From Cupriavidus taiwanensis LMG 19424 (GTDB lineage Bacteria > Pseudomonadota > Gammaproteobacteria > Burkholderiales > Burkholderiaceae): a DNA stretch of 64,000 bases. The notes beneath the pieces are model-generated. The model was given only the letters and a program-made list of their open reading frames with translations, did no database searches and had not been told where the DNA came from. The translations under genes were made by a program, and so were the position numbers. Shown piece by piece: positions 16,359 through 25,105 of this stretch (position 1 is its first letter; every line of letters begins with the position of its first letter). The DNA lies in NCBI RefSeq assembly GCF_000069785.1, contig NC_010530.1, forward strand, positions 1,668,001 to 1,732,000. Reading direction: 5' to 3'.

Positions 16359-17456
16359 ATGAGCGTCGATTTCATCGGCATGATCCAGAGCCAGAAGCAA
16401 TCCGAAATCCATCCGCCCTCAGGTCCGGTGATCGATCGCGACTACGTGCGCGCGTTTGCCCAGGCGCATGAACAGGCCGGCTTCGACCGCATCCTGGTGC
16501 CGCACCACTCCACCGGGCCATCGGCGACGCTGACCATCGCCTACGCCGCCAGCGTGACCGAGCGCATCCATTTCATGCTGGCGCACCGCCCCGGCTTTAC
16601 CGCGCCGACGCTGGCCGCGCGCCAGATTGCCACGCTCGACCAGTTCAGCGGCGGCCGCCTGGGCGTGCATGTGATCTCCGGCGGCTCGGACAGCGAGCAG
16701 CAGCGCGATGGCGACTTCCTCGACCACGACCAGCGCTATGCGCGTACCGACGAGTACCTGCACATCCTGCGCCGCATCTGGACCGAGACCACGCCGTTCG
16801 ACCACGAAGGGGAGTTCTACCGCTTTACCCAGGGCTTCTCGGAGGTCAAGCCGGCGCAGCAGCCACACGTGCCGGTCTATTTCGGCGGCGCCTCGGCCGC
16901 CGCGCTGGCGGTCGCCGGCAAGCATGCCGACGTCTACGCGCTGTGGGGCGAGTCGCTCGACCAGGTGCGCGAGCTGACCGCGCGCGTGCGCGCCGAAGCC
17001 GCGCGGCACGGCCGCACGGTGCGCTTCTCGGTATCGTTCCGCCCTATCCTGGCCGATACCGAGGACAAGGCCTGGGCCCGCGCCGACCGCATCCTCGAAC
17101 GCACCCGCGCACTGCGCGTACAGGCCGGCTACAGCCGCGGCGGGCCGCAGCAAAGCGAGGGGGCGCGCCGCCTGCTGGCGGCGGCCGAGCGGGGCGACCG
17201 CGTCGACCAGCGCCTGTGGACCGCGATCGCGCGCGAGACCGGCGGTCGCTCCAACTCCACCGCGCTGGTCGGCACGCCCGAGCAGGTCGCGCAGGCGCTG
17301 CTGGCCTACTACGAGCTGGGCGTCACCACCTTCCTGGTCCGCGGCTTCGATCCGCTGGAAGACGCCATCGACTACGGCCGCGAGCTGATCCCGCGCGTGC
17401 GCGCCCTGGTGGCGCAGCACGACGCCGCACAAGGGGCGCAGCGCCAGGCTGCCTGA
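16359..17456 (+). CDS. FMNH2-dependent sulfonate monooxygenase, SsuD-like (LLM class)
   Basis: This 365-residue luciferase-like barrel has LAHRPGFTAPTLAARQIATL, then GRLGVHVISGGSDSEQQRDG, and PVYFGGASAAALAVAGKHAD, all matching SsuD and its relatives. It uses reduced flavin and O2 to cleave the C-S bond of an alkanesulfonate, giving aldehyde and sulfite. ATG 16359 follows CAGGAGAACGC. The next three genes encode an ABC importer, so this is an uptake-and-desulfonation operon. No partner flavin reductase (SsuE) is adjacent; one must be supplied from elsewhere. Confidence 0.88.
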   Translation: MSVDFIGMIQSQKQSEIHPPSGPVIDRDYVRAFAQAHEQAGFDRILVPHHSTGPSATLTIAYAASVTERIHFMLAHRPGFTAPTLAARQIATLDQFSGGRLGVHVISGGSDSEQQRDGDFLDHDQRYARTDEYLHILRRIWTETTPFDHEGEFYRFTQGFSEVKPAQQPHVPVYFGGASAAALAVAGKHADVYALWGESLDQVRELTARVRAEAARHGRTVRFSVSFRPILADTEDKAWARADRILERTRALRVQAGYSRGGPQQSEGARRLLAAAERGDRVDQRLWTAIARETGGRSNSTALVGTPEQVAQALLAYYELGVTTFLVRGFDPLEDAIDYGRELIPRVRALVAQHDAAQGAQRQAA

Positions 17457-17501
17457 GTGCAACCACTCCACTGCACCACAACACCAAGACGGGAATCCCA
17501 T

Positions 17502-18518
17502 ATGAGCCAGAACCACAGCAACCATGCCGACCCGCGCCGACGCCGCGTATTGCGGCTTGCCGGCGCCGCGGCGGTGGCCGCCCCGGCGCTGATCCTGGGC
17601 CGGCAGGCCTGGTCAGCGCCGCGCAAGCTGACCTTTGCCTGGAACCAGAATTCCTTTTGCCTGACGCCGGTGGTGGTGGCGCAGGAGAAAGGCTTCTTCG
17701 AGAAGAACGGCCTGCAGGTCGACCTGATCAACTACAGCGGCTCGACCGACCAGTTGCTGGAATCGATCGCAACGGGCAAGGCCGACGCCGCGGTCGGCAT
17801 GATCCACCGCTGGCTCAAGCCGCTCGAAGCCGGCTTCGACGTCAAGATCATCGGCAGCTCGCACGGCGGCTGCGTGCGGCTGGTGGGATCGAAGGCCGCG
17901 GGCGTCACCACGCTGCAGCAACTGAAGGGCAAGACCGTCGGCGTCAGCGACCTGGCGGCGCCGGGCAAGCACTTCTTCACCATCCTGCTGGCCAAGCACG
18001 GCATCGACCCGGACAAGGACGTCACCTGGCGCCAGTACCCGGCCGACCTGCTGGGCGTGGCGGTCGACAAGGGCGAGATCCAGGCCATCGCCGACGGCGA
18101 CCCCAATCTTTACCTGCTGGAAAAGCGCACCAACGGCGCCTACGTGGAACTGGCCACCAACCTCACCGGCGAGTACGCGCGCAAGGTCTGCTGCGTGGTC
18201 GGCGCGCGCGGCGAACTGGTGCGCAACGACCGCCCCGCGGCGACATCGCTGGCGCGCGCCATCGTGCAGGCCACCGACTATGTCAACGAGAATCCCAACG
18301 AAGCCGCGAAGGTGTTTGCCAGGTACTCGCCCAAGATCAATCCGGACGACCTGCGCAAGCTCTACGCCACGCTGACCTACACCCACCACCCCACCGGCGT
18401 CGACCTGCGCGACGAGATCGCGTTCTATGCCGACGATTTCCGCCGCATCGGCGTGCTGAAGAAGTCCACCGATGCCAAACGCCTGGCGCAGCACGTCTAC
18501 GCCAACGTGCTGGGGTAA
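17502..18518 (+). CDS. ABC transporter substrate-binding protein (sulfonate/taurine type)
   Basis: This 338-residue protein starts with a twin-arginine-like signal (RRRRVLRLAG, hydrophobic stretch, cleavage near WSA at about residue 37). The binding domain has LTPVVVAQEKGFFEKNGLQV and STDQLLESIATGKADAAVGM, usual in SsuA/TauA/NrtA-like proteins. It should deliver an organosulfonate to the following permease and ATPase genes in the periplasm. The Tat-type leader is unusual for this family and may mean folding before export. Ligand identity is inferred from the neighbouring monooxygenase. Confidence 0.85.
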   Translation: MSQNHSNHADPRRRRVLRLAGAAAVAAPALILGRQAWSAPRKLTFAWNQNSFCLTPVVVAQEKGFFEKNGLQVDLINYSGSTDQLLESIATGKADAAVGMIHRWLKPLEAGFDVKIIGSSHGGCVRLVGSKAAGVTTLQQLKGKTVGVSDLAAPGKHFFTILLAKHGIDPDKDVTWRQYPADLLGVAVDKGEIQAIADGDPNLYLLEKRTNGAYVELATNLTGEYARKVCCVVGARGELVRNDRPAATSLARAIVQATDYVNENPNEAAKVFARYSPKINPDDLRKLYATLTYTHHPTGVDLRDEIAFYADDFRRIGVLKKSTDAKRLAQHVYANVLG

Positions 18519-18522
18519 TGCC

Positions 18523-19584
18523 ATGACCACAAGCCAAAGCGCGCTCGAGCCCGGTCTCGGGCGCCCGTCCTCCGCTGCGCCCGCAGCGTACGCAAGCGAC
18601 GCCGCATCCCGCCACGCCAGCCCGGTGTGGGCCACTGGCATCCTCGCCGCGCTGGCGTGGGCGGCGTTTGGTGCGCTGACGTGGCAATGGCCCAACCAGG
18701 CAGTGGGCTTCAGCGACTGGGCGTATACCGCGGAGCTTGGCATCGCGGCATTGGCGGGCGCGGCCGTGCTCGCCGTGGTGGCGCTGGCCGGCCAGCGCGC
18801 CCGGACAGCGCAACGTCCACTGGCCGCGTTGCGCGCTGCGGGGCCGTGGCTGGTGGCGCTGCCCGTCGCGCTGTCGGCCTGGGAAATCCTGACCGCCAAG
18901 ACCGCGATCCTGCCCACGCCGTTCTTCGCGCCGCCGCAGGCGCTGATCGAGGTGTATGCGGACGACTGGCCGCGGCTGGGCGAGAGTGCGCTGAACACAC
19001 TGAAGCTGCTCGGGCTGGGCGTCGGGTATGGCGGTCTGGCGGGCTTTCTGGTGGGCGTGTCGATCGGCTGGTCGCGGCGCATCGGCTACTGGGTGCATCC
19101 GGTGCTGCGCGTGCTGGGGCCGCTGCCCTCGACTGCGCTGCTGCCGCTGACGTTCTACTTCTTCCCGTCGAGCTATTCCGCCGCGGTGTTCCTGATCGCG
19201 CTGGCCACGGCGTTCCCGGTCGCGGTGCTGACCTGGTCGGGCGTGGCCGGCGTCAACAAGAGCTATTACGACGTGGCACGCACGCTGGGCGCCTCGGGCT
19301 GGTTCCTGGTGCTGCGCGTGGCGATCCCCGCGGCGCTGCCGCAGGTATTCGTTGGCCTCTTCATGGGCCTCGGCGCTTCATTCTCGGTGCTGGTCACCGC
19401 GGAAATGATGGGCGTAAAGTCGGGCCTCGGCTGGTACCTGACCTGGGCCCAGGGCTGGGCCTCGTACGTGAACATGTATGCGGCGCTGATCGTGATGGCG
19501 CTGCTGTTCTCGGGCGTGATTACGCTGCTGTTCGCCGCGCGCGACCGCGTGCTGTCGTGGCAGAAGGGGACGGTGAAATGGTGA
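18523..19584 (+). CDS. ABC transporter permease (sulfonate/taurine type)
   Basis: This 353-residue permease has an N-terminal extension with two extra hydrophobic segments (about 25-45 and 60-85) before the usual SsuC-like core. The core carries the EAA-type loop near GVNKSYYDVARTLGASGW, which contacts the ATPase. Five to six further helices follow, ending with LFAARDRVLSWQKG. ATG 18523 lies 4 bp after the binding-protein stop. The last codons overlap the ATPase start (ATGGTGA). Confidence 0.85.
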   Translation: MTTSQSALEPGLGRPSSAAPAAYASDAASRHASPVWATGILAALAWAAFGALTWQWPNQAVGFSDWAYTAELGIAALAGAAVLAVVALAGQRARTAQRPLAALRAAGPWLVALPVALSAWEILTAKTAILPTPFFAPPQALIEVYADDWPRLGESALNTLKLLGLGVGYGGLAGFLVGVSIGWSRRIGYWVHPVLRVLGPLPSTALLPLTFYFFPSSYSAAVFLIALATAFPVAVLTWSGVAGVNKSYYDVARTLGASGWFLVLRVAIPAALPQVFVGLFMGLGASFSVLVTAEMMGVKSGLGWYLTWAQGWASYVNMYAALIVMALLFSGVITLLFAARDRVLSWQKGTVKW

Positions 19585-20456
19585 GTGTGGTGGAGCGGTT
19601 GAAAGCCTCGGGGTCCTTTCCGCGCTTGAAGAAGGCTCCCCTCTCCCGCAAGCGAGAGAACGGAGTTGACGCGGCGGGCAGCGAAGACTCGGGCGTACTG
19701 GCCGGCGCCCGTATCGATATCCGGCAGGTCAGCCACTGGTTCGGTCATGGCAACGAGCGGCTGCAGGTTCTTGACGATGTCAGCCTCAACGTCGCGCCGG
19801 GGGAATTCGTCGCCCTGCTAGGCCCCAGCGGCTGCGGCAAGTCCACGCTGCTGCGGCTGGTCGCGGGCCTGGACCAGCCCACCTCCGGCGAAATCCTGCA
19901 GGACGGCGTGCCCATTGCGCAGCCGGATCCTTCGCGCATCGTGGTGTTCCAGGATCCCACACTGTATCCGTGGCGCCGCGTATGGGACAACGTCGCGCTC
20001 GGTCTGCAGGCACAGGGCATCCTCGCGCAGCAGCGCCATCGCGTCGACGACGCGCTGCGCCGGGTCGGGCTGGAATCGTTCGCGCGCGCTTTCCCGCACC
20101 AGTTGTCCGGCGGCATGGCGCAGCGCGTGGCGCTGGCGCGCGCGCTGGTCAACGATCCGCGGCTGCTGGTGCTGGACGAGCCGCTGGGCAAGCTCGATTC
20201 GCTGACGCGGCTGGCCATGCAGAGCGACCTGGTAGAGCTGTGGCAGCGCTCGCGCTTCTCGGCACTGCTGGTCACGCACGACGTGGAAGAGGCGCTGTTC
20301 CTGGCGCAGCGCGTCATCGTCTTCAGCCAGCGCCCCGCGCGCATTGCCGCCGAAATCCGGGTCGACCTGCCCTATCCACGCCATCGCGGCGACCCGCGGC
20401 TGACCGCGTTGCGCCATGAGGCGCTGCGTCACCTGGGGCTCGACGCCAGCTGGTAA
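19578..20456 (+). CDS. ABC transporter ATPase (SsuB/TauB-like)
   Basis: This 292-residue ATPase has Walker A GPSGCGKST (82-90), Q-loop VVFQDPTLYPWRR, signature LSGGMAQR, Walker B LLVLDEPLG and H-loop VTHDVEEAL. It powers uptake by the upstream permease. The first 45 residues are an unusual extension; residues about 20-27 (APLSRKRE) are encoded by a copy of the window's palindromic repeat, so the extension seems to have been added or altered by that element. The start overlaps the permease stop. Valine start codons further in are possible if the extension is not used. Confidence 0.87.
   Translation: MVSVVERLKASGSFPRLKKAPLSRKRENGVDAAGSEDSGVLAGARIDIRQVSHWFGHGNERLQVLDDVSLNVAPGEFVALLGPSGCGKSTLLRLVAGLDQPTSGEILQDGVPIAQPDPSRIVVFQDPTLYPWRRVWDNVALGLQAQGILAQQRHRVDDALRRVGLESFARAFPHQLSGGMAQRVALARALVNDPRLLVLDEPLGKLDSLTRLAMQSDLVELWQRSRFSALLVTHDVEEALFLAQRVIVFSQRPARIAAEIRVDLPYPRHRGDPRLTALRHEALRHLGLDASW
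19636..19659. repeat. Palindromic repeat, half unit inside coding sequence (copy 2)
   Basis: CTCCCCTCTCCCGCAAGCGAGAGA matches the repeat core with one mismatch in the right arm (GCGAGAGA for GCGGGAGA). It lies in the N-terminal codons of the ABC ATPase gene and keeps the frame open. Confidence 0.65.
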
Positions 20457-20496
20457 TGGCAGGCATGGCGCCGTACTCTTCCACGCGGACCGCCCG

Positions 20497-21672
20497 ATGA
20501 GCGGCCCGCCGCCGCAGGCATGGCTGAATGCGCTGCTGGTGCTGATCGAGGCGCTGCAGCGCGGCCTGCTTGCGCTGTGGCATGCGCTGGGCCTGACCGG
20601 CGACAGCCATGGCCAGCCCGCCTGGCCGTGGACATGGCGCGTGGCCGGCGAGACCCTGCTGATCGACCTCGGCCTGGCACGCCAGCTCGGCCTGACTCTG
20701 TGCGCGCTGGCCGTTGCCGTGCTCGCCGTGGCGTTGGCCCTGGCCTGGCGCCGCCGCCGCGGCGTGCTGCTCGCCGCCGGTGCGCTGGCACTGGTGGCTG
20801 CGCCGTGGCCCAGCGTATCGCTGCTGTTCGTGCCGGCCGCGCCCACCAGCTTTCACACCAGCCCGGCGCGTTTTTCCGTCGACACCATTGCCCTCGGCGC
20901 GCGCGTCTATGCCCAGCATTGCGCCGCCTGCCACGGCACCGACGGACGCGGCGAAGGGCCGCTCGCCGCCAGCCTGGCGGTATGGCCGCCGACGCTGGCC
21001 GGCCCGCTGCTGGCGCGGCGCGCCGACGGCGAGCTGTTCTGGCACGTGCTGGCCGGCATGCGCGACCGGCACGGGCAGCCCACCATGCCCGCCTTCCGTG
21101 ACCGGCTTGGCGACGGCGAGGCCTGGGCCGTGATCGATTACATGAAGGCGCTGTCGGCCGGCAGCGGCAGCGCCGGCAACTGGCCGGTGCCGCTGCAGCT
21201 GCCCGAGATGGCGGTCCGCTGCGCCGGCGCCGCGCCAGTGGCCCTGTCCGCATGGCGCGGTGGGCAGCGCGTGCGGCTGGTGGCCGTCGACGGCGCCAGC
21301 GCGCTGCCGTTCGAAGATCCCCGCTTCCTGACCGTGCTGGTCACGGCCGACGGCCGCCCGCCGGCGCAGGTGCCGCGCTTCCGGGCCGGCTGCACTGCGG
21401 CCTCCGCGCATGCCTGGCAGGCCGTCGCGGCAATCTCCGGCCAGGCGCCCGCCCGCCTGGCCGGCACGCAACTGCTAGCCGACCGCGCCGGCTGGCTGCG
21501 TGCCCGCGGCACCCCGGGCCGGGCCTGGTCCGACGCAGACCTCGTCTGCGTCTCCGGCCCGGCGGCCGGCAGCCAACGCGCCCCCTCCCCCGGCGCAGAC
21601 GGCCTTACGGCGCTGTTGCTGCGCATGGACGACGAGCCGGTGCGCTTCGTCAAGGGCGGCTTCGTCCACTGA
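20497..21672 (+). CDS. Membrane-anchored c-type cytochrome
   Basis: This 391-residue protein has hydrophobic segments near 10-30, 55-84 and 88-115, then a cytochrome c domain with CAACH (Cys142, Cys145, His146) and a likely axial Met197 (GQPTMPAF). After residue 230 comes a domain with Cys pairs and no motif I recognise (LRMDDEPVRFVKGG at the end). The heme domain should face the periplasm. The gene lies between the sulfonate importer and xsc, so a role as electron acceptor in sulfite or organosulfur oxidation is possible but unproven. The start is uncertain; the frame is open to 20416. Confidence 0.75.
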   Translation: MSGPPPQAWLNALLVLIEALQRGLLALWHALGLTGDSHGQPAWPWTWRVAGETLLIDLGLARQLGLTLCALAVAVLAVALALAWRRRRGVLLAAGALALVAAPWPSVSLLFVPAAPTSFHTSPARFSVDTIALGARVYAQHCAACHGTDGRGEGPLAASLAVWPPTLAGPLLARRADGELFWHVLAGMRDRHGQPTMPAFRDRLGDGEAWAVIDYMKALSAGSGSAGNWPVPLQLPEMAVRCAGAAPVALSAWRGGQRVRLVAVDGASALPFEDPRFLTVLVTADGRPPAQVPRFRAGCTAASAHAWQAVAAISGQAPARLAGTQLLADRAGWLRARGTPGRAWSDADLVCVSGPAAGSQRAPSPGADGLTALLLRMDDEPVRFVKGGFVH

Positions 21673-21884
21673 GCTGCCCGCGCGTGGGCCGCACCGGTTC
21701 CCGGTGCGATCTGCCCCCATCGACATCCCGAACGTCTCGCCGCTGCCGCCGCTTGAGGGCTTGCCCACCAGTGGCTGCCGCACGTCCGCGTCCATTTTTG
21801 CGTCCGAAGCGCCTCATACACCACTCGATAATGCAGTTTGTCTCAATTTTTCATCGTTTTCATTCCGTAAACCAAAACTTTCTA

Positions 21885-21913
21885 TTGACCAACAGAAGTC
21901 TTCCGCCTACATT
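21885..21913 (+). promoter_or_regulatory. xsc promoter (-35 TTGACC, -10 TACATT)
   Basis: TTGACC (21885-21890) and TACATT (21908-21913) stand 17 bp apart, about 70 bp before the xsc start. The sequence around the -10 (CCGCCTACATT) recurs upstream of the amino-acid permease at 42455-42483 (CGGCCTACATT), with the same spacing. Confidence 0.65.
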
Positions 21914-21934
21914 TCCCCCAACAGGCAATTTTCC

Positions 21935-21949
21935 GGAACGCCTTGTTCC
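21935..21949. promoter_or_regulatory. GGAAC-N5-GTTCC palindrome downstream of xsc promoter
   Basis: The dyad GGAAC-GCCTT-GTTCC begins 22 bp after the -10 element. The same dyad, in nearly the same place relative to the same kind of promoter, lies at 42505-42519 next to an IclR-family gene. A protein bound here would block transcription from the promoter. Confidence 0.55.
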
Positions 21950-21981
21950 ACTTTATAACACCCTCATCAGGAGACAACGCC

Positions 21982-23838
21982 ATGCGCGACCTCGAAACCA
22001 CCTCGAATCCCGCCGTTTCCGGTGGCTCGGCCGCCGCGAAGGACGCCCAGGTGCCGGCCGGCCCGCAAACCATGACCCCGTCCGAAGCCTTCGTCGAAAC
22101 GCTGGCCGCCAACGGCGTGACCGACATGTTCGGCATCATGGGTTCTGCCTTCATGGACGCGATGGACATCTTCGCGCCGGCAGGCATCCGCCTGATCCCG
22201 GTGGTGCATGAGCAAGGCGCCGGCCACATGGCCGATGGCTACGCCCGCGTGTCGGGCCGGCACGGCGTGGTGATCGGCCAGAACGGTCCCGGCATCTCCA
22301 ACTGCGTGACTTCGATCGCCGCCGCCTACTGGGCCCACAGCCCGGTGGTGATCGTCACGCCGGAGGCCGGCACCATGGGCATCGGCCTGGGCGGCTTCCA
22401 GGAGGCCAACCAGCTGCCGATGTTCCAGGAGTTCACCAAGTACCAGGGCCACGTCACCAACCCCGCGCGCATGGCCGAATTCACCGCGCGCTGCTTCGAC
22501 CGCGCGAAGGCCGAAATGGGCCCGACCCAGCTGAACATCCCGCGCGACCACTTCTACGGCAAGATCACCGCCGAGATTCCGAAGCCGCAGCACCTCGACC
22601 GCGGCCCCGGCGGCGAGCAGAGCCTGAACGAAGCGGCCGAGCTGCTGGCCAACGCCAAGTTCCCGGTGATCATCTCGGGCGGCGGCGTGGTGATGGCCGA
22701 TGCCATCGAGGAATGCAAGGCACTGGCCGAGCGCCTGGGCGCACCGGTGGTCAACAGCTACCTGCACAACGACTCGTTCCCGGCCAGCCACCCGCTGTGG
22801 TGCGGCCCGCTGGGCTACCAGGGCTCGAAGGCGGCGATGAAGCTGATCTCGCGCGCCGACGTGGTGGTGGCGCTGGGCTCGCGCCTGGGCCCGTTCGGCA
22901 CGCTGCCGCAGCACGGCATGGATTACTGGCCGAAGAACGCCAAGATCATCCAGATCGATGCCGACCACAAGATGCTGGGCCTGGTGAAGAAGATCTCGGT
23001 GGGCATCTGCGGCGACGCCAAGGCTGCCGCCATCGCGCTGACCCAGCGCCTGGCCGGCCGCACGCTGGCCTGCGACGCCACCCGCGACGGCCGCGCCACC
23101 GAGATCGCAAACGAAAAGGCGGCTTGGGAGAAGGAGCTGGACGACTGGACGCACGAGCGCGACCCGTACAGCCTGGACATGATCGAAGAGCAGAAGAACG
23201 AGCGCACGCCCACCGGCGGCCACTACCTGCATCCGCGCCAGGTGCTGCGCGAGCTGGAAAAGGCCATGCCGGAAGACGTGATGGTGTCCACCGACATCGG
23301 CAATATCAACTCGGTGGCCAACAGCTACCTGCGCTTCGAGAAGCCGCGCAGCTTCTTCGCGGCGATGAGCTGGGGCAACTGCGGCTACGCCTTCCCCACC
23401 ATCATCGGCGCCAAGGTTGCGGCACCGCACCGCCCGGCCGTGTCGTATGCCGGTGATGGCGCCTGGGGCATGAGCCTGATGGAAACCATGACCTGCGTGC
23501 GCCACAACATCCCGGTGACCGCGGTGGTGTTCCACAACCGCCAGTGGGGCGCGGAGAAGAAGAACCAGGTGGACTTCTACAACCGCCGCTTCGTCGCGGG
23601 CGAGCTCGACAACCAGAGCTTCGCCGGCATCGCCAAGGCCATGGGCGCCGAAGGCATCGTGGTGGACCGCCTGGAAGACGTCGGCCCGGCCCTGAAGCGC
23701 GCCATCGACCTGCAGATGAATCATGGCAAGACCACGATCATCGAGATCATGTGCACGCGTGAACTGGGCGACCCGTTCCGCCGCGATGCGCTGGCCAAGC
23801 CGGTGCGCTACCTGGACAAGTACAAGGACTACGTCTGA
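21982..23838 (+). CDS. xsc: Sulfoacetaldehyde acetyltransferase
   Basis: This 618-residue thiamine-diphosphate enzyme converts sulfoacetaldehyde and phosphate to acetyl phosphate and sulfite. The N-terminal domain has VVHEQGAGHMADGYARVSG, with the Glu that activates the cofactor. The C-terminal domain has the ThDP/Mg motif starting GDGAWGMSL and reaching FHNRQWGAEKKNQ, which is typical of Xsc rather than acetolactate synthases. ATG 21982 follows CAGGAGACAACG. Pta and a TauE-type exporter follow, the usual partners in taurine, isethionate or sulfoacetate use. No gene that makes sulfoacetaldehyde from taurine is in the window. Confidence 0.95.
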   Translation: MRDLETTSNPAVSGGSAAAKDAQVPAGPQTMTPSEAFVETLAANGVTDMFGIMGSAFMDAMDIFAPAGIRLIPVVHEQGAGHMADGYARVSGRHGVVIGQNGPGISNCVTSIAAAYWAHSPVVIVTPEAGTMGIGLGGFQEANQLPMFQEFTKYQGHVTNPARMAEFTARCFDRAKAEMGPTQLNIPRDHFYGKITAEIPKPQHLDRGPGGEQSLNEAAELLANAKFPVIISGGGVVMADAIEECKALAERLGAPVVNSYLHNDSFPASHPLWCGPLGYQGSKAAMKLISRADVVVALGSRLGPFGTLPQHGMDYWPKNAKIIQIDADHKMLGLVKKISVGICGDAKAAAIALTQRLAGRTLACDATRDGRATEIANEKAAWEKELDDWTHERDPYSLDMIEEQKNERTPTGGHYLHPRQVLRELEKAMPEDVMVSTDIGNINSVANSYLRFEKPRSFFAAMSWGNCGYAFPTIIGAKVAAPHRPAVSYAGDGAWGMSLMETMTCVRHNIPVTAVVFHNRQWGAEKKNQVDFYNRRFVAGELDNQSFAGIAKAMGAEGIVVDRLEDVGPALKRAIDLQMNHGKTTIIEIMCTRELGDPFRRDALAKPVRYLDKYKDYV

Positions 23839-23884
23839 TCGGCGCATTGCATCCCGCTAGTGCATCTCGCTAGCTGGTGGTGTG

Positions 23885-24008
23885 CTCCCTCTCCCGCTTG
23901 CGGGAGAGGGTTGGGGAGAGGGCCGGCGCATCCATGAAGTAAAGCGCCTCGGCATGGCGAGCGCCTGCCCTCTCCCCCGGCCCCTCTCCCGCAAGCGGGA
24001 GAGGGGAG
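23885..24008. repeat. Palindromic repeat, double unit (copy 3)
   Basis: This 124-bp element has the same two palindromes and inner complementary arms as the copy at 5127-5249; only the middle 40 bp differs noticeably. It separates xsc from pta and may form a long hairpin in the transcript that alters the ratio of the two messages. Confidence 0.85.
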
Positions 24009-24070
24009 AACACCAAGGGCATAGCGCAAGGCGCTGGCCCTTTTTTCCGTTTTACAGAGCCCATCCCACC

Positions 24071-25105
24071 ATGAAACCCATCCTCCGCATCATCGACCGC
24101 GCCCGCGCCGCGCCCCGCCGCATCGTGCTGTGCGAGGCCGATGACCCGCGCATCCTGCAGGCCGCGCAGCGCGCCGTCCAGGAAGGCATCGCGCGTATCG
24201 TGCTGGTTGGCGACCCACGCCAGATCAATGCCGCCGCGGCCATCCACGGCATTGCGCTGGAGGGCATGACGCTGGTCGACCCCGCCACCTCGGCGCTGAC
24301 GCCGTCCTTCGCCCAGCAGCTCTTCGCGCTGCGCCAGAAAAAGGGCATGACGCTGGACGAAGCAAAGCGCGCCGTGCTGGACCCGCTGTCCTTTGCCAAC
24401 CTGATGGTGAGGCTGGGCCATGCCGACGGTTCGGTCGCGGGCGCCGCCCACACCACCGCCGACGTCGTGCGCAACGCGATCCAGCTGATCGGCTTGGCGC
24501 CGGGCTTCCGGCTGGTGTCGAGCTTCTTCCTGATGATGCTGTGCGAGCCCTTCCACACGCTCAAGGGCGGGCTGATCTTCTCTGATTGCGGACTGGTGGT
24601 CGACCCGGATGCCGAGGCCCTGGCCGATATCGCCATGGCCGCCGCCGACAGCGCGCGCGCCCTGCTGAACGACGAGCCGCGCGTGGCGATGCTGTCGTTC
24701 TCGACCAGCGGCAGCGCCCACCATGCCGCCGTGGACAAGGTCGTGGCCGCCACCGAGCGCGTACGCGCGCAGCGCCCCGGTTTGGCCATCGACGGCGACG
24801 TGCAGCTCGATGCCGCCATCGTCGCCGAGATCGCCGCACGCAAGGTCGCGCATTCGCAGGTGAACGGCCACGCCAACGTGCTGGTGTTCCCCAGCCTGGA
24901 GGCCGGCAATATCGGCTACAAGCTGGCCGAGCGCGTCGGCGGCGCCAAGGCCATCGGCCCGATGCTGCAGGGACTGAACAAGCCGGCCAATGACCTCTCG
25001 CGCGGCTGCAGCGCCGACGACGTGTTCCATGTGATCGCCGTCACCGTGGTCCAGGCGCAAGCCACCGCGGCGCAGGCACCCAAGGGCGAGCAGGCGGCGG
25101 CATGA
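24071..25105 (+). CDS. pta: Phosphate acetyltransferase
   Basis: This 344-residue protein is a single PTA/PTB domain, like the short Pta forms without the regulatory N-terminus. Conserved stretches include ADGSVAGAAHTTADVVR, MLSFSTSGSAHHAAVDKV, GDVQLDAAIV and NVLVFPSLEAGNIGYKL. It converts the acetyl phosphate made by Xsc to acetyl-CoA. ATG 24071 is the family-like start; the frame is open upstream only because the palindromic repeat lacks stops in it. The stop overlaps the exporter start (ATGA). Confidence 0.93.
   Translation: MKPILRIIDRARAAPRRIVLCEADDPRILQAAQRAVQEGIARIVLVGDPRQINAAAAIHGIALEGMTLVDPATSALTPSFAQQLFALRQKKGMTLDEAKRAVLDPLSFANLMVRLGHADGSVAGAAHTTADVVRNAIQLIGLAPGFRLVSSFFLMMLCEPFHTLKGGLIFSDCGLVVDPDAEALADIAMAAADSARALLNDEPRVAMLSFSTSGSAHHAAVDKVVAATERVRAQRPGLAIDGDVQLDAAIVAEIAARKVAHSQVNGHANVLVFPSLEAGNIGYKLAERVGGAKAIGPMLQGLNKPANDLSRGCSADDVFHVIAVTVVQAQATAAQAPKGEQAAA

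Larger units (their letters stand above)
21673..21981. other. 309-bp intergenic region holding the xsc promoter
   Basis: No gene is seen here. The first 110 bp are GC-rich and featureless. From about 21800 the DNA becomes AT-rich and contains the promoter and GGAAC palindrome listed separately. The change in composition marks the control region of the xsc operon. Confidence 0.6.

Noticed and set aside
21967..23847. 626-codon open frame antisense to xsc
   Set aside because: It is a shadow of the xsc frame with low-complexity His/Arg composition and no recognisable motif.
23882..24070. 63-residue N-terminal extension of Pta
   Set aside because: It is encoded by the palindromic repeat and has no similarity to Pta; ATG 24071 gives the normal N-terminus.
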